A DNA stretch of 64,000 nt from the NCBI RefSeq assembly GCF_019688735.1, contig NZ_JAIFYA010000004.1, forward strand, positions 62,001 through 126,000, in the 5' to 3' direction. Every line of letters begins with the position of its first letter. Position 1 is the stretch's first letter. Source of the DNA: Thermosulfurimonas sp. F29. Lineage in GTDB: Bacteria; Desulfobacterota; Thermodesulfobacteria; Thermodesulfobacteriales; Thermodesulfobacteriaceae. This document shows, piece after piece, positions 17,022 through 24,794 of the stretch. The notes under the pieces are model-generated. The model made no database searches and was not told the origin of the DNA. It saw only the letters and a program-made list of their open reading frames with translations. The translations under genes were made by a program, and so were the position numbers.

Positions 17022-17797
17022 AACCGAACCTGGTCAATCTGTCCGGACAGGTGACGGCGATGGCTCTTGTTCCTTTTCGGCTTGCCGTCTTCCTCAATTA
17101 CCGCAAAAATTTCGCTCTCATGTTCGGTCACCACATCATTTATTGCGACCCAAAGGTTGTCGGCCGTGCCCTCCGCAAGCCAGCTACCGTAGTCTTTCTC
17201 CGCAAGCTCAAGTGTTCTCTGAGCGAGTCGGCGGGCCTCTTCATCAGAGAAATTTTCACGATAGTAGTCCGCCACATGAGCCGCAGTCAACCAGTTCGGC
17301 ACCAAGCTGACCAGTTTCCCATTCTTACGGATGACCACCGTCTCAAAACGGGTCCCGTCCGCAAGCTCAAGTTCAAGCGTGCCCGCATCCAGATCGAAAT
17401 CGATAACGGCGACCGTCGCCTTCTCCGCCTTCGATGAGGGAAGAAAGCTTGCAACCCGATTCAAAGGGATCACCTTGCCGCGCTCAATTCTGTAGCCCCA
17501 CTCTTCTCCATCCTCACCACGCTGGTAAAACTCGACGACTTCGCCGGGCTTGATGGTCCTTGCGACGAACTCCGCTAGGAGATCGTCCTCATAAAATTTG
17601 CCGTACGCTTCATCGGGCCGAAAGGCCACATGACCGTCCTCATAGCGCAACTCCTCAAGGTAGTATTGCGCCCACCTCGCCCGATCGGGATGCTCGCGAC
17701 TCACCTCTTCTAAGAACTTGCGCTTTTCCTCCTCGAACTCTTCTTCGCTGAGGTCTGTGGGGTACTCAAAGAGCGTGATCTCGGAGTAATATCCCAT
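17018..17797 (-). CDS. Hypothetical acidic protein
   Basis: A 259-residue protein read from ATG 17797, preceded by GGAGGGAGGAC; upstream in-frame codons lack a ribosome site. It starts [20 protein letters not shown] and is strongly acidic (pI low), rich in Glu and Asp, with [20 protein letters not shown] and a later [19 protein letters not shown]. No signal peptide or membrane helix. The family is not recognised. The gene at 22559-23125 is a similar-sized acidic protein with comparable composition and a similar WE..WASL/WVAI region, but I could not establish homology by eye. Confidence 0.6.
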   Translation of the reverse strand: MGYYSEITLFEYPTDLSEEEFEEEKRKFLEEVSREHPDRARWAQYYLEELRYEDGHVAFRPDEAYGKFYEDDLLAEFVARTIKPGEVVEFYQRGEDGEEWGYRIERGKVIPLNRVASFLPSSKAEKATVAVIDFDLDAGTLELELADGTRFETVVIRKNGKLVSLVPNWLTAAHVADYYRENFSDEEARRLAQRTLELAEKDYGSWLAEGTADNLWVAINDVVTEHESEIFAVIEEDGKPKRNKSHRRHLSGQIDQVRF

Positions 17798-17911
17798 GGC
17801 TCTGTCCTCCCTCCTTTTTTTCGCCTTGCTTTTCGAGCAACAATTTAGCGCACCTTCCCCCTGGAAAGCGAAAAAAAATGCCGCAACATCGGCGCTACTT
17901 TTCCTCCTGCC

Positions 17912-18391
17912 GTGACTTGGCGAGCGCACAAAACCATCACTTTCTCAATGATCTACCTCATCACGCACTCCTTCCCCGCCGCCTTTATTGCCGCGCTGGG
18001 AAGTGTTTTCCCCGACTTCGTCGAGTTCGTGTTCTGGGGCGGGTATGTTCCGCGTTACGCGCATCGCAAGGCGAGCCATTGGCCTTTGCCCTACCTTGTC
18101 CTCGCCGCTCTGACCTTTTACTACACGGCGAACCCATTCGCCTTCGCAATGTCGTGGTTCTCCGTAGGGTGCCTGCTTCACATTGCCGAAGACGCTCTAA
18201 CCGGAAAGGTCCCCCTGCTCTCCCCCCGGCGCCGCTCCTTCGGTGTGCGTCTTTTTCGCACGGGGTCAATGCCGGAAATGATCCTTGCGGTCATCCTTGT
18301 CGCCCTCGCGATCAAAACCCTCTTCGCCACACATTATCGATTCACGACGATGCGCCTCGATGCGCTCCTGCATACGACGGGCTTGCCGTAG
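17912..18391 (+). CDS. YdjM-like membrane-bound metal-dependent hydrolase
   Basis: A 159-residue integral membrane protein from a GTG (MTWRAHK). Several helices are evident. Conserved polar residues fit the YdjM/DUF457 family: MTWRAHK and HSFPA near the start, GSVFPDFVEF, HRKASHW, and SVGCLLHIAEDALTGKVPLL, where His and Asp residues in membrane-embedded loops would bind metal. E. coli YdjM is SOS-regulated; substrate is unknown. The ribosome site for the GTG is weak, so ATG 17948 remains possible. It overlaps no gene and runs toward the ExoVII-like gene. A separate upstream gene diverges on the minus strand. Confidence 0.65.
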   Translation: MTWRAHKTITFSMIYLITHSFPAAFIAALGSVFPDFVEFVFWGGYVPRYAHRKASHWPLPYLVLAALTFYYTANPFAFAMSWFSVGCLLHIAEDALTGKVPLLSPRRRSFGVRLFRTGSMPEMILAVILVALAIKTLFATHYRFTTMRLDALLHTTGLP

Positions 18392-18510
18392 ACAGGTCTC
18401 CTTCTTCCCTTGCAGGATGCGGGGCGGGCGAACTTGGTCGGCGAAGCAGGGTTCGCTATCCTTGGAAAACGGAAACACCGAGCAAAAATTTTCGCCAAAA
18501 GGAGGAAGAA

Positions 18511-19578
18511 ATGAAAATGGCGAAGTTTGCGAGGACATCGGATCCGCTCGAAAAGGATGTGGATCCCCCTTTCGAAAGTGGCTACTACCTTCCCGGCGAC
18601 ATTCTCGAGCGAGTCGCTTCCGCCGGCGCAGGCGGCCTGGTGCGGGTACGGGGGTTCCTTGAGCGGTGCGAGCGGACGAACTACGACTGTTTGGCGTACG
18701 CGCATGGCGATGAGGAAGCGCGAGTCACTCTTACGGGGGAAGCCCTCCGAGAAGCGCCGGAGGGAGCCTATCTCGAGGTGGTGGGTTTCCTCAGAGTATA
18801 CCCTTACGGGAAGGGCGGGGCCCTCTACCCCCGCATAGAGGTGCGCGACTTGCGGGTGCTTGACCCGCCTTCGAGCTCGGAGGAAACCCGGCGTCGGACG
18901 GAACTGTTCGAGCTCGCACGAAACCGGTCCTTCCGCCCTCTCCAGCACATGGTGCGGGAGAGCTTCGAACGACTAGGTGCGCTCACCGTGGGAATAATTC
19001 ACGGCCGGGGCGCTCAAACTCACAGGGATTTCGAGAGCGGATTTTACGCCACGGCCAGAGGGGCGTTTGCGGAGCGTGTGGCCTTCCTTTACCGGGAGGT
19101 TGTGCTCGCCAGCGATGAGGAGCTGGCCCGAGCCATTCGGGAAATGGCCGACCGCGTGGAAGCAATTTTCATCGTGCGCGGGGGCGGCGGCACCGAGGAT
19201 CTTGCCCGGGTCGGCGGATATGCTTCCGCAAAGGCGGCGCTTGAAGCTCGGTGCCCGGTTTATGTAGCTCTGGGGCACTCGCTCGATCGGGGAGTGTCCC
19301 TGCTCGAAAAGGTGTGCGACGGAACATTTCATACGCCGTCGCTTGCCGGCGCCGAGCTGGGACTTGCTGTAGCCAGCCACGAAGAGCGGACGGCGTTCAA
19401 TGAACTTCAGGAGAAAACGCGCCTCCAGCACGGCGAAATAGAATCCCTTAAGGAGGCTCTGAGGCGACTCGAGGTCGACCTCAAGCGCTCTCGACGGCTC
19501 AACCGGGTGCTGGAGATCCTGCTCGCTCTGGGTGCCGTGGTAGCCATCGCGCTTTTCCATTCAGCGCGGATTTTCTGA
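18511..19578 (+). CDS. Exonuclease VII large-subunit-like protein with C-terminal membrane anchor
   Basis: A 355-residue protein from ATG 18511 after AGGAGGAAG. The N-terminal 100 residues look like an OB fold (VRVRGFLERC ... ARVTLTGEA). The central region matches the XseA catalytic domain: IFIVRGGGGTEDL corresponds to RGGGS.EDL, and GHSLDRGVSLLEKVCD...TPSLAGAEL to the GHE.D.TL.D.VAD.RA.TPSAAAE signature. A coiled coil follows (residues 295-330), then a hydrophobic C-terminal helix VLEILLALGAVVAIALF. Genuine XseA is a soluble 400-450 residue protein with an XseB partner; the membrane anchor and absent XseB are unusual. It lies 88 bp upstream of cas6 with ATCGAT triplet B between them. Confidence 0.7.
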   Translation: MKMAKFARTSDPLEKDVDPPFESGYYLPGDILERVASAGAGGLVRVRGFLERCERTNYDCLAYAHGDEEARVTLTGEALREAPEGAYLEVVGFLRVYPYGKGGALYPRIEVRDLRVLDPPSSSEETRRRTELFELARNRSFRPLQHMVRESFERLGALTVGIIHGRGAQTHRDFESGFYATARGAFAERVAFLYREVVLASDEELARAIREMADRVEAIFIVRGGGGTEDLARVGGYASAKAALEARCPVYVALGHSLDRGVSLLEKVCDGTFHTPSLAGAELGLAVASHEERTAFNELQEKTRLQHGEIESLKEALRRLEVDLKRSRRLNRVLEILLALGAVVAIALFHSARIF

Positions 19579-19596
19579 AAGAACATCAGGAGCGCT

Positions 19597-19652
19597 ATCG
19601 ATAAAACTTTGCGTAAGTCTTATCGATAAGGTTTTTCTTAAAACTTATCGAT
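19597..19652. repeat. ATCGAT palindrome triplet, copy B
   Basis: Cores at 19597, 19622 and 19647, again at 25-bp steps, ending 14 bp before the cas6 start. Its third box continues into the AGAGGGGG ribosome site of cas6. A protein bound here would affect cas6 transcription or translation. Confidence 0.9.
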
Positions 19653-19666
19653 AGAGGGGGTCGGAA

Positions 19667-20425
19667 ATGATGGGGCTTGAAGTGCTCACGCGGTTCCAGG
19701 TATGGTTTCCGGCGCGGCTGGTAAGGCGCAGGGAGAAAGGGAAGAATGTGGACCGCCACATTGTGCAGGGCGTGGTGAATCGAAACTTCCTGCCCCCCGA
19801 AGTGTCGGCCTTCCTGCACTCGAGCGGAAACGGTAACGGGCGCACATACCGTCCTTTGGTGGTGAGCGACATCAGATTCCCGCGAGAGGGAGTGGGCACC
19901 CTCGTCTTCGGACTTTTTGCGGACGCTCCGGTCCAGCGGGACATCGAACTCTGGCTCAAGGCGCGGGAAGTGCCCTATCGGCGCTTCGATGTGAGCATGG
20001 AGCTTCTCGCGAAGCGCGATCGGTTCGCCCTGCTCTCTCCTGTCCTTTCGCGTACCGCCGACGGGCGCTATCCTCACCCCGCAAGGGAGAAGGAAGCCTT
20101 TGAAGAGGCGCTTACGGTCAACCTGCGGGGTAAGCTCGTTCGCTACGGCTTCGTCGAGGATGCCCCCCAAGATGTGTGCGTGGAGCTTCTCAAAGGACGC
20201 ATTGCTCGGCGCGATTTCAACGGAAAAGCATACCGGGGGTTCCTGGGCTTTTTGCGCATAAAAGGCGCCTGCGGTTTAGCCGCCATCGCCGCTTATGCGC
20301 TGGGCGTGGGCGTGCGCAACGCACAGGGGTTCGGTATGCCGGCATTGCCTGAGGAACTGAGGAGGTTTCTGGAGCCGCTGGAAATGGCAAGGCGACATAT
20401 ATCAACTTCTTTTATTGCCCTCTAA
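19667..20425 (+). CDS. cas6: Cas6-family CRISPR RNA endoribonuclease
   Basis: A 252-residue RAMP-type protein, start ATG after AGAGGGGGTCGG. The C-terminus carries the glycine-rich loop typical of Cas6, GVGVRNAQGFGMPAL, preceded by FLGFLRIKGACGLAAIAAYA. The N-terminus has QGVVNRNFLPPEVSAFLHSS and RPLVVSDIRFP, matching Cas6's ferredoxin-like first half; NLRGKLVRYGF sits at the middle junction. Cas6 cuts the pre-crRNA at the base of the repeat hairpin and usually keeps the product. The only array in the window (62312-63513) has a CCCT/AGGG stem followed by an 8-nt TTGAGAAG tail, as such cutting would give. It is separate from, and opposite to, the csf operon at 22.5-29.8 kb. Exact Cas6 subgroup is unclear. 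Confidence 0.78.
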   Translation: MMGLEVLTRFQVWFPARLVRRREKGKNVDRHIVQGVVNRNFLPPEVSAFLHSSGNGNGRTYRPLVVSDIRFPREGVGTLVFGLFADAPVQRDIELWLKAREVPYRRFDVSMELLAKRDRFALLSPVLSRTADGRYPHPAREKEAFEEALTVNLRGKLVRYGFVEDAPQDVCVELLKGRIARRDFNGKAYRGFLGFLRIKGACGLAAIAAYALGVGVRNAQGFGMPALPEELRRFLEPLEMARRHISTSFIAL

Positions 20426-20509
20426 GTATAAGGACTTAGCGCAACCAAGAGTGGTACTGCCTTTTCTCATGCTCACCACAAGGAGATCATTTCTGTATTT
20501 CTTTATATT

Positions 20510-20941
20510 TTACTGTCTGTAAACGCAGACTCGATCATAAATTGTCCGTTGCGCACAAGACCCTTCAGAAATATACAAAAGCTGGTCGCTACTTATTTCT
20601 ATGTATCCATTACAATTGACATCAAAATGCACAATAAAACCGGGTAAGCTCCAACTAGAAAAAGCACAACTACCAGTTCTATTAGCAAAACATGTTTTGG
20701 GATTACGCCAGAGTACTGGAGCTTGCCAGACCGCTTTACATTTTCCTTGAATATCAACATTACTTCCTATATAAGAGGGCTGACTCGAAAGAGCATTTTT
20801 TGTGGCGAAGAAAATGCCTGCATCCAGAGTGGCATCAGTTTCCCCCAATGCCCAACAGGAAGGAAGGAAGGAAGGAAGGAAGGAAAATGCCCAAACTAAA
20901 AGAAAAAGTTTAAGCCACTTATCTAGTCTTCGTGTACGCAT
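20510..20941 (-). CDS. Small secreted Cys-rich protein with tetranucleotide repeat in its signal peptide
   Basis: A 143-residue protein with AAGGAGGTTGGT before its ATG. A signal peptide (residues 10-32) ends at a likely cleavage after CWA. The mature start, LGETDATLDAG, closely resembles LGETDARIGGA of the neighbour at 20979, so the two are paralogs at least at the N-terminus. The mature part has eight or so Cys residues, suggesting disulphides. The signal peptide contains FLPSFLPSC encoded by a (TCCT)7 tract; gain or loss of one unit would shift the frame. Gene is AT-rich compared with flanks. Function unknown; perhaps a minor pilus or surface component. Confidence 0.6.
   Translation of the reverse strand: MRTRRLDKWLKLFLLVWAFSFLPSFLPSCWALGETDATLDAGIFFATKNALSSQPSYIGSNVDIQGKCKAVWQAPVLWRNPKTCFANRTGSCAFSSWSLPGFIVHFDVNCNGYIEISSDQLLYISEGSCAQRTIYDRVCVYRQ
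20857..20884. repeat. Simple sequence repeat (AGGA)7, i.e. (TCCT)7 on the coding strand
   Basis: Seven perfect tetranucleotide units within the signal-peptide codons of the gene at 20510-20941. Four-base repeats in coding DNA change the reading frame when slippage alters copy number, the usual basis of phase variation in surface proteins. Confidence 0.9.
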
Positions 20942-20978
20942 ACCAACCTCCTTTATTGTTTTCTATTCGATGGACGAT

Positions 20979-21623
20979 CTAGTTGCCATGAAAGCATACC
21001 CCTTTGCTCGTGACTCCCGTTCCAGATGCATGAGCCGACAGACAGATGGTTTTTGAAGCGCGCGATACTTGCAAATAAATATCATAGGGGCAGGGCCAGC
21101 CTCCACACGCTATATGAGCTATTCGCCCGTTATAATCTCGCCAAGTAGCAGGTTTGTCTAAGTTGTAAGTTGCTTCAAATTGTCCTGATCTTATTCGTAC
21201 TACAACATCATTGCGGTTTTTCTCGAAAGCGAAAGAAGCCCCTGGTGTTCCATAGCAGCCACCCCAACTACAAGAATATGGAACATATAGTGTAATGAAT
21301 TGACCAAACCTCTGCGGATTCGCCACCCCTGGATGGTATGCAGTACCAAGACGCAACCAAAGAATCTGTTCTCCATTAACCATCCAAAGAGAACTTTGGG
21401 AATCACTTCCCCAAGGCCAGAAAGGAGGAGAAAACCAAGAACCCGTATAAATTTTTAGAGCATTGTTGCCACCCGTAGCTAGGCCGCTTCCCTGCGCAAA
21501 TTGTATGCTCGCCCCTCCGATTCTCGCGTCCGTTTCCCCTAATGCGTGGCAGAGGGGAGGGGAAAGATGAGCTAGAAGAAACACCATTAAAAGCACTTTT
21601 GAAACACATTTACGAACACCCAT
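20979..21623 (-). CDS. Secreted protein paralogous to the 20510 product
   Basis: A 214-residue protein starting after GGGAGGTGATCAGTC. A signal peptide (residues 8-27) precedes ALGETDARIGG. The mature part is Trp-, Tyr- and Gly-rich, with CSWGGCYG and CGGWPCPYD, and ends GVCFHGN; it looks like a disulphide-stabilised beta protein. It starts inside the 3' end of the upstream gene (21587-22102) by 37 bp, so the three secreted genes form one operon. Similar to the 20510 product at the mature N-terminus and probably distantly elsewhere. No family recognised. Confidence 0.6.
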   Translation of the reverse strand: MGVRKCVSKVLLMVFLLAHLSPPLCHALGETDARIGGASIQFAQGSGLATGGNNALKIYTGSWFSPPFWPWGSDSQSSLWMVNGEQILWLRLGTAYHPGVANPQRFGQFITLYVPYSCSWGGCYGTPGASFAFEKNRNDVVVRIRSGQFEATYNLDKPATWRDYNGRIAHIACGGWPCPYDIYLQVSRASKTICLSAHASGTGVTSKGVCFHGN

Positions 21624-22102
21624 GACTGATCACCTCCCACGAAAGGTGTCGAGCGATTAAGGGAGGTCAGGTAGGGTTGACCGTCGGCGCCGAGGAGCAT
21701 GACGCAGATGCGGTAATTGGTACCCACCACTTCAACGCGCACATCAATAGCGTTTACAGGGACGGCCCCTGCTCCTGAGGTGTTCACTATGGCGAACCGG
21801 TAGGGTTGCACATACACCTTCGGGGCACCGGCGCCGCAAGTGATGATCGGCACAACGGCGCATCGGTAGTAAAGACTATTGCTCCCCACAGTATAGCGCT
21901 GGACCGAGAAGGGCGAAGTGTTGTCGATCACAAAGGTCGAAGTGACCCGCACGCTAGTGCGAACATCATCGTAATCAGGAGGCACCAAAAGAACAGCCGC
22001 GCACGCCGACGAAAAACGAAACGCAATTACGAAAAGACTCAAAAGAGCGATCATCGTTAGGGCCAGAGGCATTACCAACTTGCCACGCCCCGGCCTACAC
22101 AT
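21587..22102 (-). CDS. Secreted or anchored protein, first gene of the secreted operon
   Basis: About 171 residues from ATG 22102 with GAGGTGGGT upstream. A hydrophobic N-terminal helix (PLALTMIALLSLFVIAF) is followed by a cleavable-looking SSACAA site. The mature domain is Val/Thr-rich and beta-like (VRVTSTFVIDNTSPFSVQRYTV), with few Cys and LNRSTPFVGGDQSW near the end. This composition resembles small periplasmic or pilin-tip beta-sandwich proteins, but I see no diagnostic motif. It overlaps the next gene. Transcribed away from the zinc-ribbon gene at 22303. Confidence 0.55.
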   Translation of the reverse strand: MCRPGRGKLVMPLALTMIALLSLFVIAFRFSSACAAVLLVPPDYDDVRTSVRVTSTFVIDNTSPFSVQRYTVGSNSLYYRCAVVPIITCGAGAPKVYVQPYRFAIVNTSGAGAVPVNAIDVRVEVVGTNYRICVMLLGADGQPYLTSLNRSTPFVGGDQSWVFVNVFQKCF

Positions 22103-22302
22103 ACCCACCTCGATTTTCTCTGGATTTTTCTGGAATTTCCTTCTTTGGAGCTAAAATAGCCTGCGCAAGACCGATGCTCCCGCAAAACCCCAAGAGGGCC
22201 AAAAGGTGTCCCCTACCCTACTCCGCTACTCCGCTCCGCCCCGCTCCGGTTCACCATCCTTCGGGGCTTTCCAAGCGCCGTCGAAGGTGATATGCTTCCA
22301 GC

Positions 22303-22545
22303 ATGGAAGTCGTCGCAAAGCCATCGCACAGAGTCAGAGTGCCTGCACAGCAAAGCTGTCCTTTCTGCGGTGCGCGAGCCGTTTTAAGAACAATCAGGCG
22401 CCGGATCGGGCTTTACCCTCGCGTGATCGCCGAAGAAGAAAAGCGTCTCTACGAATGTCCCGCCTGCGCGCAACAGTTCTGGACCCTCACCCGGAAACTC
22501 GCACCCTCTCTCAAGGTGCGCTCCAAACGAATGCGTCGCAGGTGA
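22303..22545 (+). CDS. Small zinc-ribbon protein
   Basis: An 80-residue basic protein. CPFCGA near residue 19 and CPACAQQFW near residue 52 give two CxxC knuckles, a classical zinc ribbon. The C-terminus is Lys/Arg-rich, suggesting nucleic-acid binding. No strong ribosome site is seen before the ATG, which lowers confidence. It lies convergent to the csf operon, ending 14 bp before the stop of the gene at 22559. Upstream, 22110-22302 is a divergent gap with repetitive CTCCGCT-type sequence. Confidence 0.5.
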   Translation: MEVVAKPSHRVRVPAQQSCPFCGARAVLRTIRRRIGLYPRVIAEEEKRLYECPACAQQFWTLTRKLAPSLKVRSKRMRRR

Positions 22546-22558
22546 GCCCTAAACCTCT

Positions 22559-23125
22559 TTATTGCGGACTCACCCCTAGCCCGGTCTGTTTGGATCTCCC
22601 AGACTCTGGATTGGGCGCCTTTCTGCAAGCGGAAAGCCTCTTGTATGCCAATTCCTCCACTTCGCCCGAATCTACATTCCGCAACATTTTGTCAAGCGAG
22701 AGCTCACTCCACGCTAAACGGTACTTCCCGGCTTTTAACGAAGCCCACGCCGCTTCCCAGATCCGCGCGGCGATACCGGGATCCGCCATGTCCTCTACAG
22801 TATAGCCGTTCTCTTCAAGAAGATTCTCCACCGCATCCGCAAGATCTCGAACAAGGTCCGGGCTAATCTTGACGACCTGAAAGTTTTCAAAGCCGTAAAA
22901 CTCCCAGCTCGCCTGGTCTGGATCGTCCGGCTCCCCGTTCCAGGCAACCCAGAAGGTTCCCTCCACAACTGAACCGTGCGGAACACCCAGAGCCTCTGCG
23001 AACTCATTCATCACGACGGCCCGGGCTTCGGCCTCGTAGTAGTGCTCGCACCCCACGACCTCCTTTTTCCTCCACTCTCCATAGACCGTCACATCTCCTT
23101 GTTCGAGCAGGTCGTAAGTTTTCAT
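22559..23125 (-). CDS. Unrecognised acidic protein, last gene of the type IV-like cas operon
   Basis: A 188-residue protein read from ATG 23125 (GGAGGGCCAAG ahead). Its start overlaps the stop of the previous gene by 4 bp (ATGA), so it is translationally coupled to the cas operon. It is acidic and aromatic-rich (CEHYYEAEARAVVMNEF, FYGFENFQVVKI, RIWEAAWASLKAGKYRLAW). No signal peptide, no membrane helix, no known cas motif. Candidates include a small subunit-like or regulatory protein, but nothing in the sequence proves that. Tail of about 20 residues is basic and Ser-rich. Confidence 0.55.
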   Translation of the reverse strand: MKTYDLLEQGDVTVYGEWRKKEVVGCEHYYEAEARAVVMNEFAEALGVPHGSVVEGTFWVAWNGEPDDPDQASWEFYGFENFQVVKISPDLVRDLADAVENLLEENGYTVEDMADPGIAARIWEAAWASLKAGKYRLAWSELSLDKMLRNVDSGEVEELAYKRLSACRKAPNPESGRSKQTGLGVSPQ

Positions 23126-23685
23126 CTTGGCCCTCCTTTTTCTAAATTCTCCTCCCAATTGTAGCACCGAGCCACCTCGAATCGGGCTACTTCACAAAAA
23201 ATCCGCACGCCGCGAAATCCGCCGTCCTCCACGATCCGTTCCACGCGAAATCCGGCACAGAGCGAATTGCAGGGCAACTCCCCGTACGGACAGATGAGCG
23301 GCACGCAAAACTCCCCCGCGGGGCCCTCGCTCCTCTTCTCAAGCGCCCAGATCACTCCTCTTTCGTCTTTGCGAACCACCCGCTCGGGAACCTCCTCCAC
23401 AGGGCGCCACCTGCGAGAAAGCATCCCCTCCTCGGGGGGCACCCTGCGCTCTCCACGCTTGGCGCACCGGTGACCACTCGGCCCCACAAATCGACCGCAC
23501 TCTGGACACCGAGGATTCTTCTTCGCGAAAGGCCGGGGCTTCCGCGTAAAACCCGTCTCCCTCTTAACTTCCTCTGGAAGCCCTATTCCCTCACGAAGAG
23601 CCCTGCTGAAGGCCTGGAGCATCGCTTCCACATTCAGCTCTCCCCAGTCCACTCCGCTTCCCCCGCGGCCGAACAATGTCAACAT
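23122..23685 (-). CDS. Zinc-finger protein in the type IV-like cas operon, unrecognised
   Basis: About 187 residues from ATG 23685; a TTG at 23721 is an alternative and would overlap csf1. A treble of cysteines, CPECGRFVGPSGHRC around residues 60-75, forms a probable zinc knuckle. Further Cys occur as CVPLICPYGELPCNSLC and CEVARFEVARC. The N-terminus resembles an amphipathic helix (LNVEAMLQAFSRALREGI). It sits between csf1 and the 22559 gene with no intergenic space. I know no csf gene with this layout, so it may be an accessory factor specific to this variant. Confidence 0.5.
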   Translation of the reverse strand: MLTLFGRGGSGVDWGELNVEAMLQAFSRALREGIGLPEEVKRETGFTRKPRPFAKKNPRCPECGRFVGPSGHRCAKRGERRVPPEEGMLSRRWRPVEEVPERVVRKDERGVIWALEKRSEGPAGEFCVPLICPYGELPCNSLCAGFRVERIVEDGGFRGVRIFCEVARFEVARCYNWEENLEKGGPR

Positions 23686-23695
23686 TCGCGCCGTT

Positions 23696-24769
23696 TTACC
23701 CGCCAAGCGCCACCCCCTCAACGCCGACGAATATTCCGGGATCGCTCACCACATACTCACACTCGTTATGCCCCACGATGCGAAGATAGGGCCCCCACAC
23801 CGAACGCGGCAAACGGTGCATCACATTGGTCACCTTGCAGGCCTCCGCGATGCTCACCGGCTCCCCGGGACGCACCATTCGGCCGAGAAGACCGCGACAC
23901 ACCCGCAATTGCATTCGCAAAAAAGGCATTTTCCCGGCAAACACCTCCCTCCACGGGAAACATCGCACGGCCTCCTCGAAGCGCGTCGCCGCGTTCTCCT
24001 GCACCACCACCGGCAGGTAAAACCCCTCCGGTCCCCTGAGGCTCTCCCCGGAAGCGCCACGGAAAGAAAACCCCACCTTCCCCATCCACACCAGCCCGTC
24101 GCTGAGCACCGCGAGCAGAAAGGGCGTCTTCCCTTGGTTGTCGTAGAAGGTGAACCGCACGAACAGCTCATTGCGCCGGCCTCGCACGGCCGGGTCCGCT
24201 CCAGCGAGCACAGCCTCGGGCAATCCCTCCGCGGGAAACTGCAAGGGGTTAACCGCCTTCTTCAAGGCGTGCGCTTGGAGGCAAGCCGGACACACCGCAT
24301 AGTCCGCATCGGCGTGGGCTTTCGGGATCTCCCAGAAAGAGAGAAATGCATCCGAAAAGATCTTCTTGCCCGGGACGAAACACAATGCATCGGACCAGCA
24401 TCCGCAGAGATCGCACACTCCGCTGGCGAGTTTGCTTCGGTGCGTCCACCTCTCAATGAGATGCTCCATGTCGCCTTGAAGTGTTTTTTCTCCAGAAGGT
24501 ATGCGCGTCAGAATTGCCGCCCGCCCTTCATTCTCAACGCAAAGAAGATAGAGCCGAAACGCTCCCCCCGCGACCAGCCGCTCATAAGGACAAAGCGTTG
24601 CGGCGACAAAATCGGTTTTCGCCGTTTTCTCTCGCGCGGGAAAAGCACACTTCGGCGGCCTTCCGCTCTCTTTCGTCACGACACCGCACTCTTCCCGTAC
24701 CGAGGAGGCATAATCCTTAAAGAGACTTAGCTGTTCCCCCCACGCTTCCATGGCCGTCCACCCCTTCAT
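23696..24769 (-). CDS. csf1: Csf1-like (Cas8-like) zinc-finger protein of a type IV CRISPR-Cas system
   Basis: A 357-residue protein whose start follows GAGAGGGAACT; ATG 24751 is an alternative. The middle has CDLCG and, 40 residues on, CPACLQ, a four-Cys zinc site as described for Csf1, the large-subunit-like protein of type IV effectors. The rest is beta-rich (LFVRFTFYDNQGKTPFLLAV). It is longer than typical Csf1 (about 230 residues). The call rests on the zinc finger plus position directly after the Csf2-like gene and DinG. If not Csf1, it is another subunit at that place. Alone, the sequence match is modest. Confidence 0.55.
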   Translation of the reverse strand: MKGWTAMEAWGEQLSLFKDYASSVREECGVVTKESGRPPKCAFPAREKTAKTDFVAATLCPYERLVAGGAFRLYLLCVENEGRAAILTRIPSGEKTLQGDMEHLIERWTHRSKLASGVCDLCGCWSDALCFVPGKKIFSDAFLSFWEIPKAHADADYAVCPACLQAHALKKAVNPLQFPAEGLPEAVLAGADPAVRGRRNELFVRFTFYDNQGKTPFLLAVLSDGLVWMGKVGFSFRGASGESLRGPEGFYLPVVVQENAATRFEEAVRCFPWREVFAGKMPFLRMQLRVCRGLLGRMVRPGEPVSIAEACKVTNVMHRLPRSVWGPYLRIVGHNECEYVVSDPGIFVGVEGVALGG

Positions 24770-24794
24770 TTTTAGTTCCCTCTCGCTTTTCCCC

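Noticed and set aside
17878-18510. The 566-codon frame ending at 19578 as one long protein
   Set aside because: The first 211 codons are Pro/Arg/Ser-rich and overlap the membrane hydrolase gene; ATG 18511 has a strong ribosome site and starts the real fold.
20692-20913. Plus-strand frames with EGRKEGRK repeats
   Set aside because: Produced by the (AGGA)7 tract of the minus-strand secreted protein gene.
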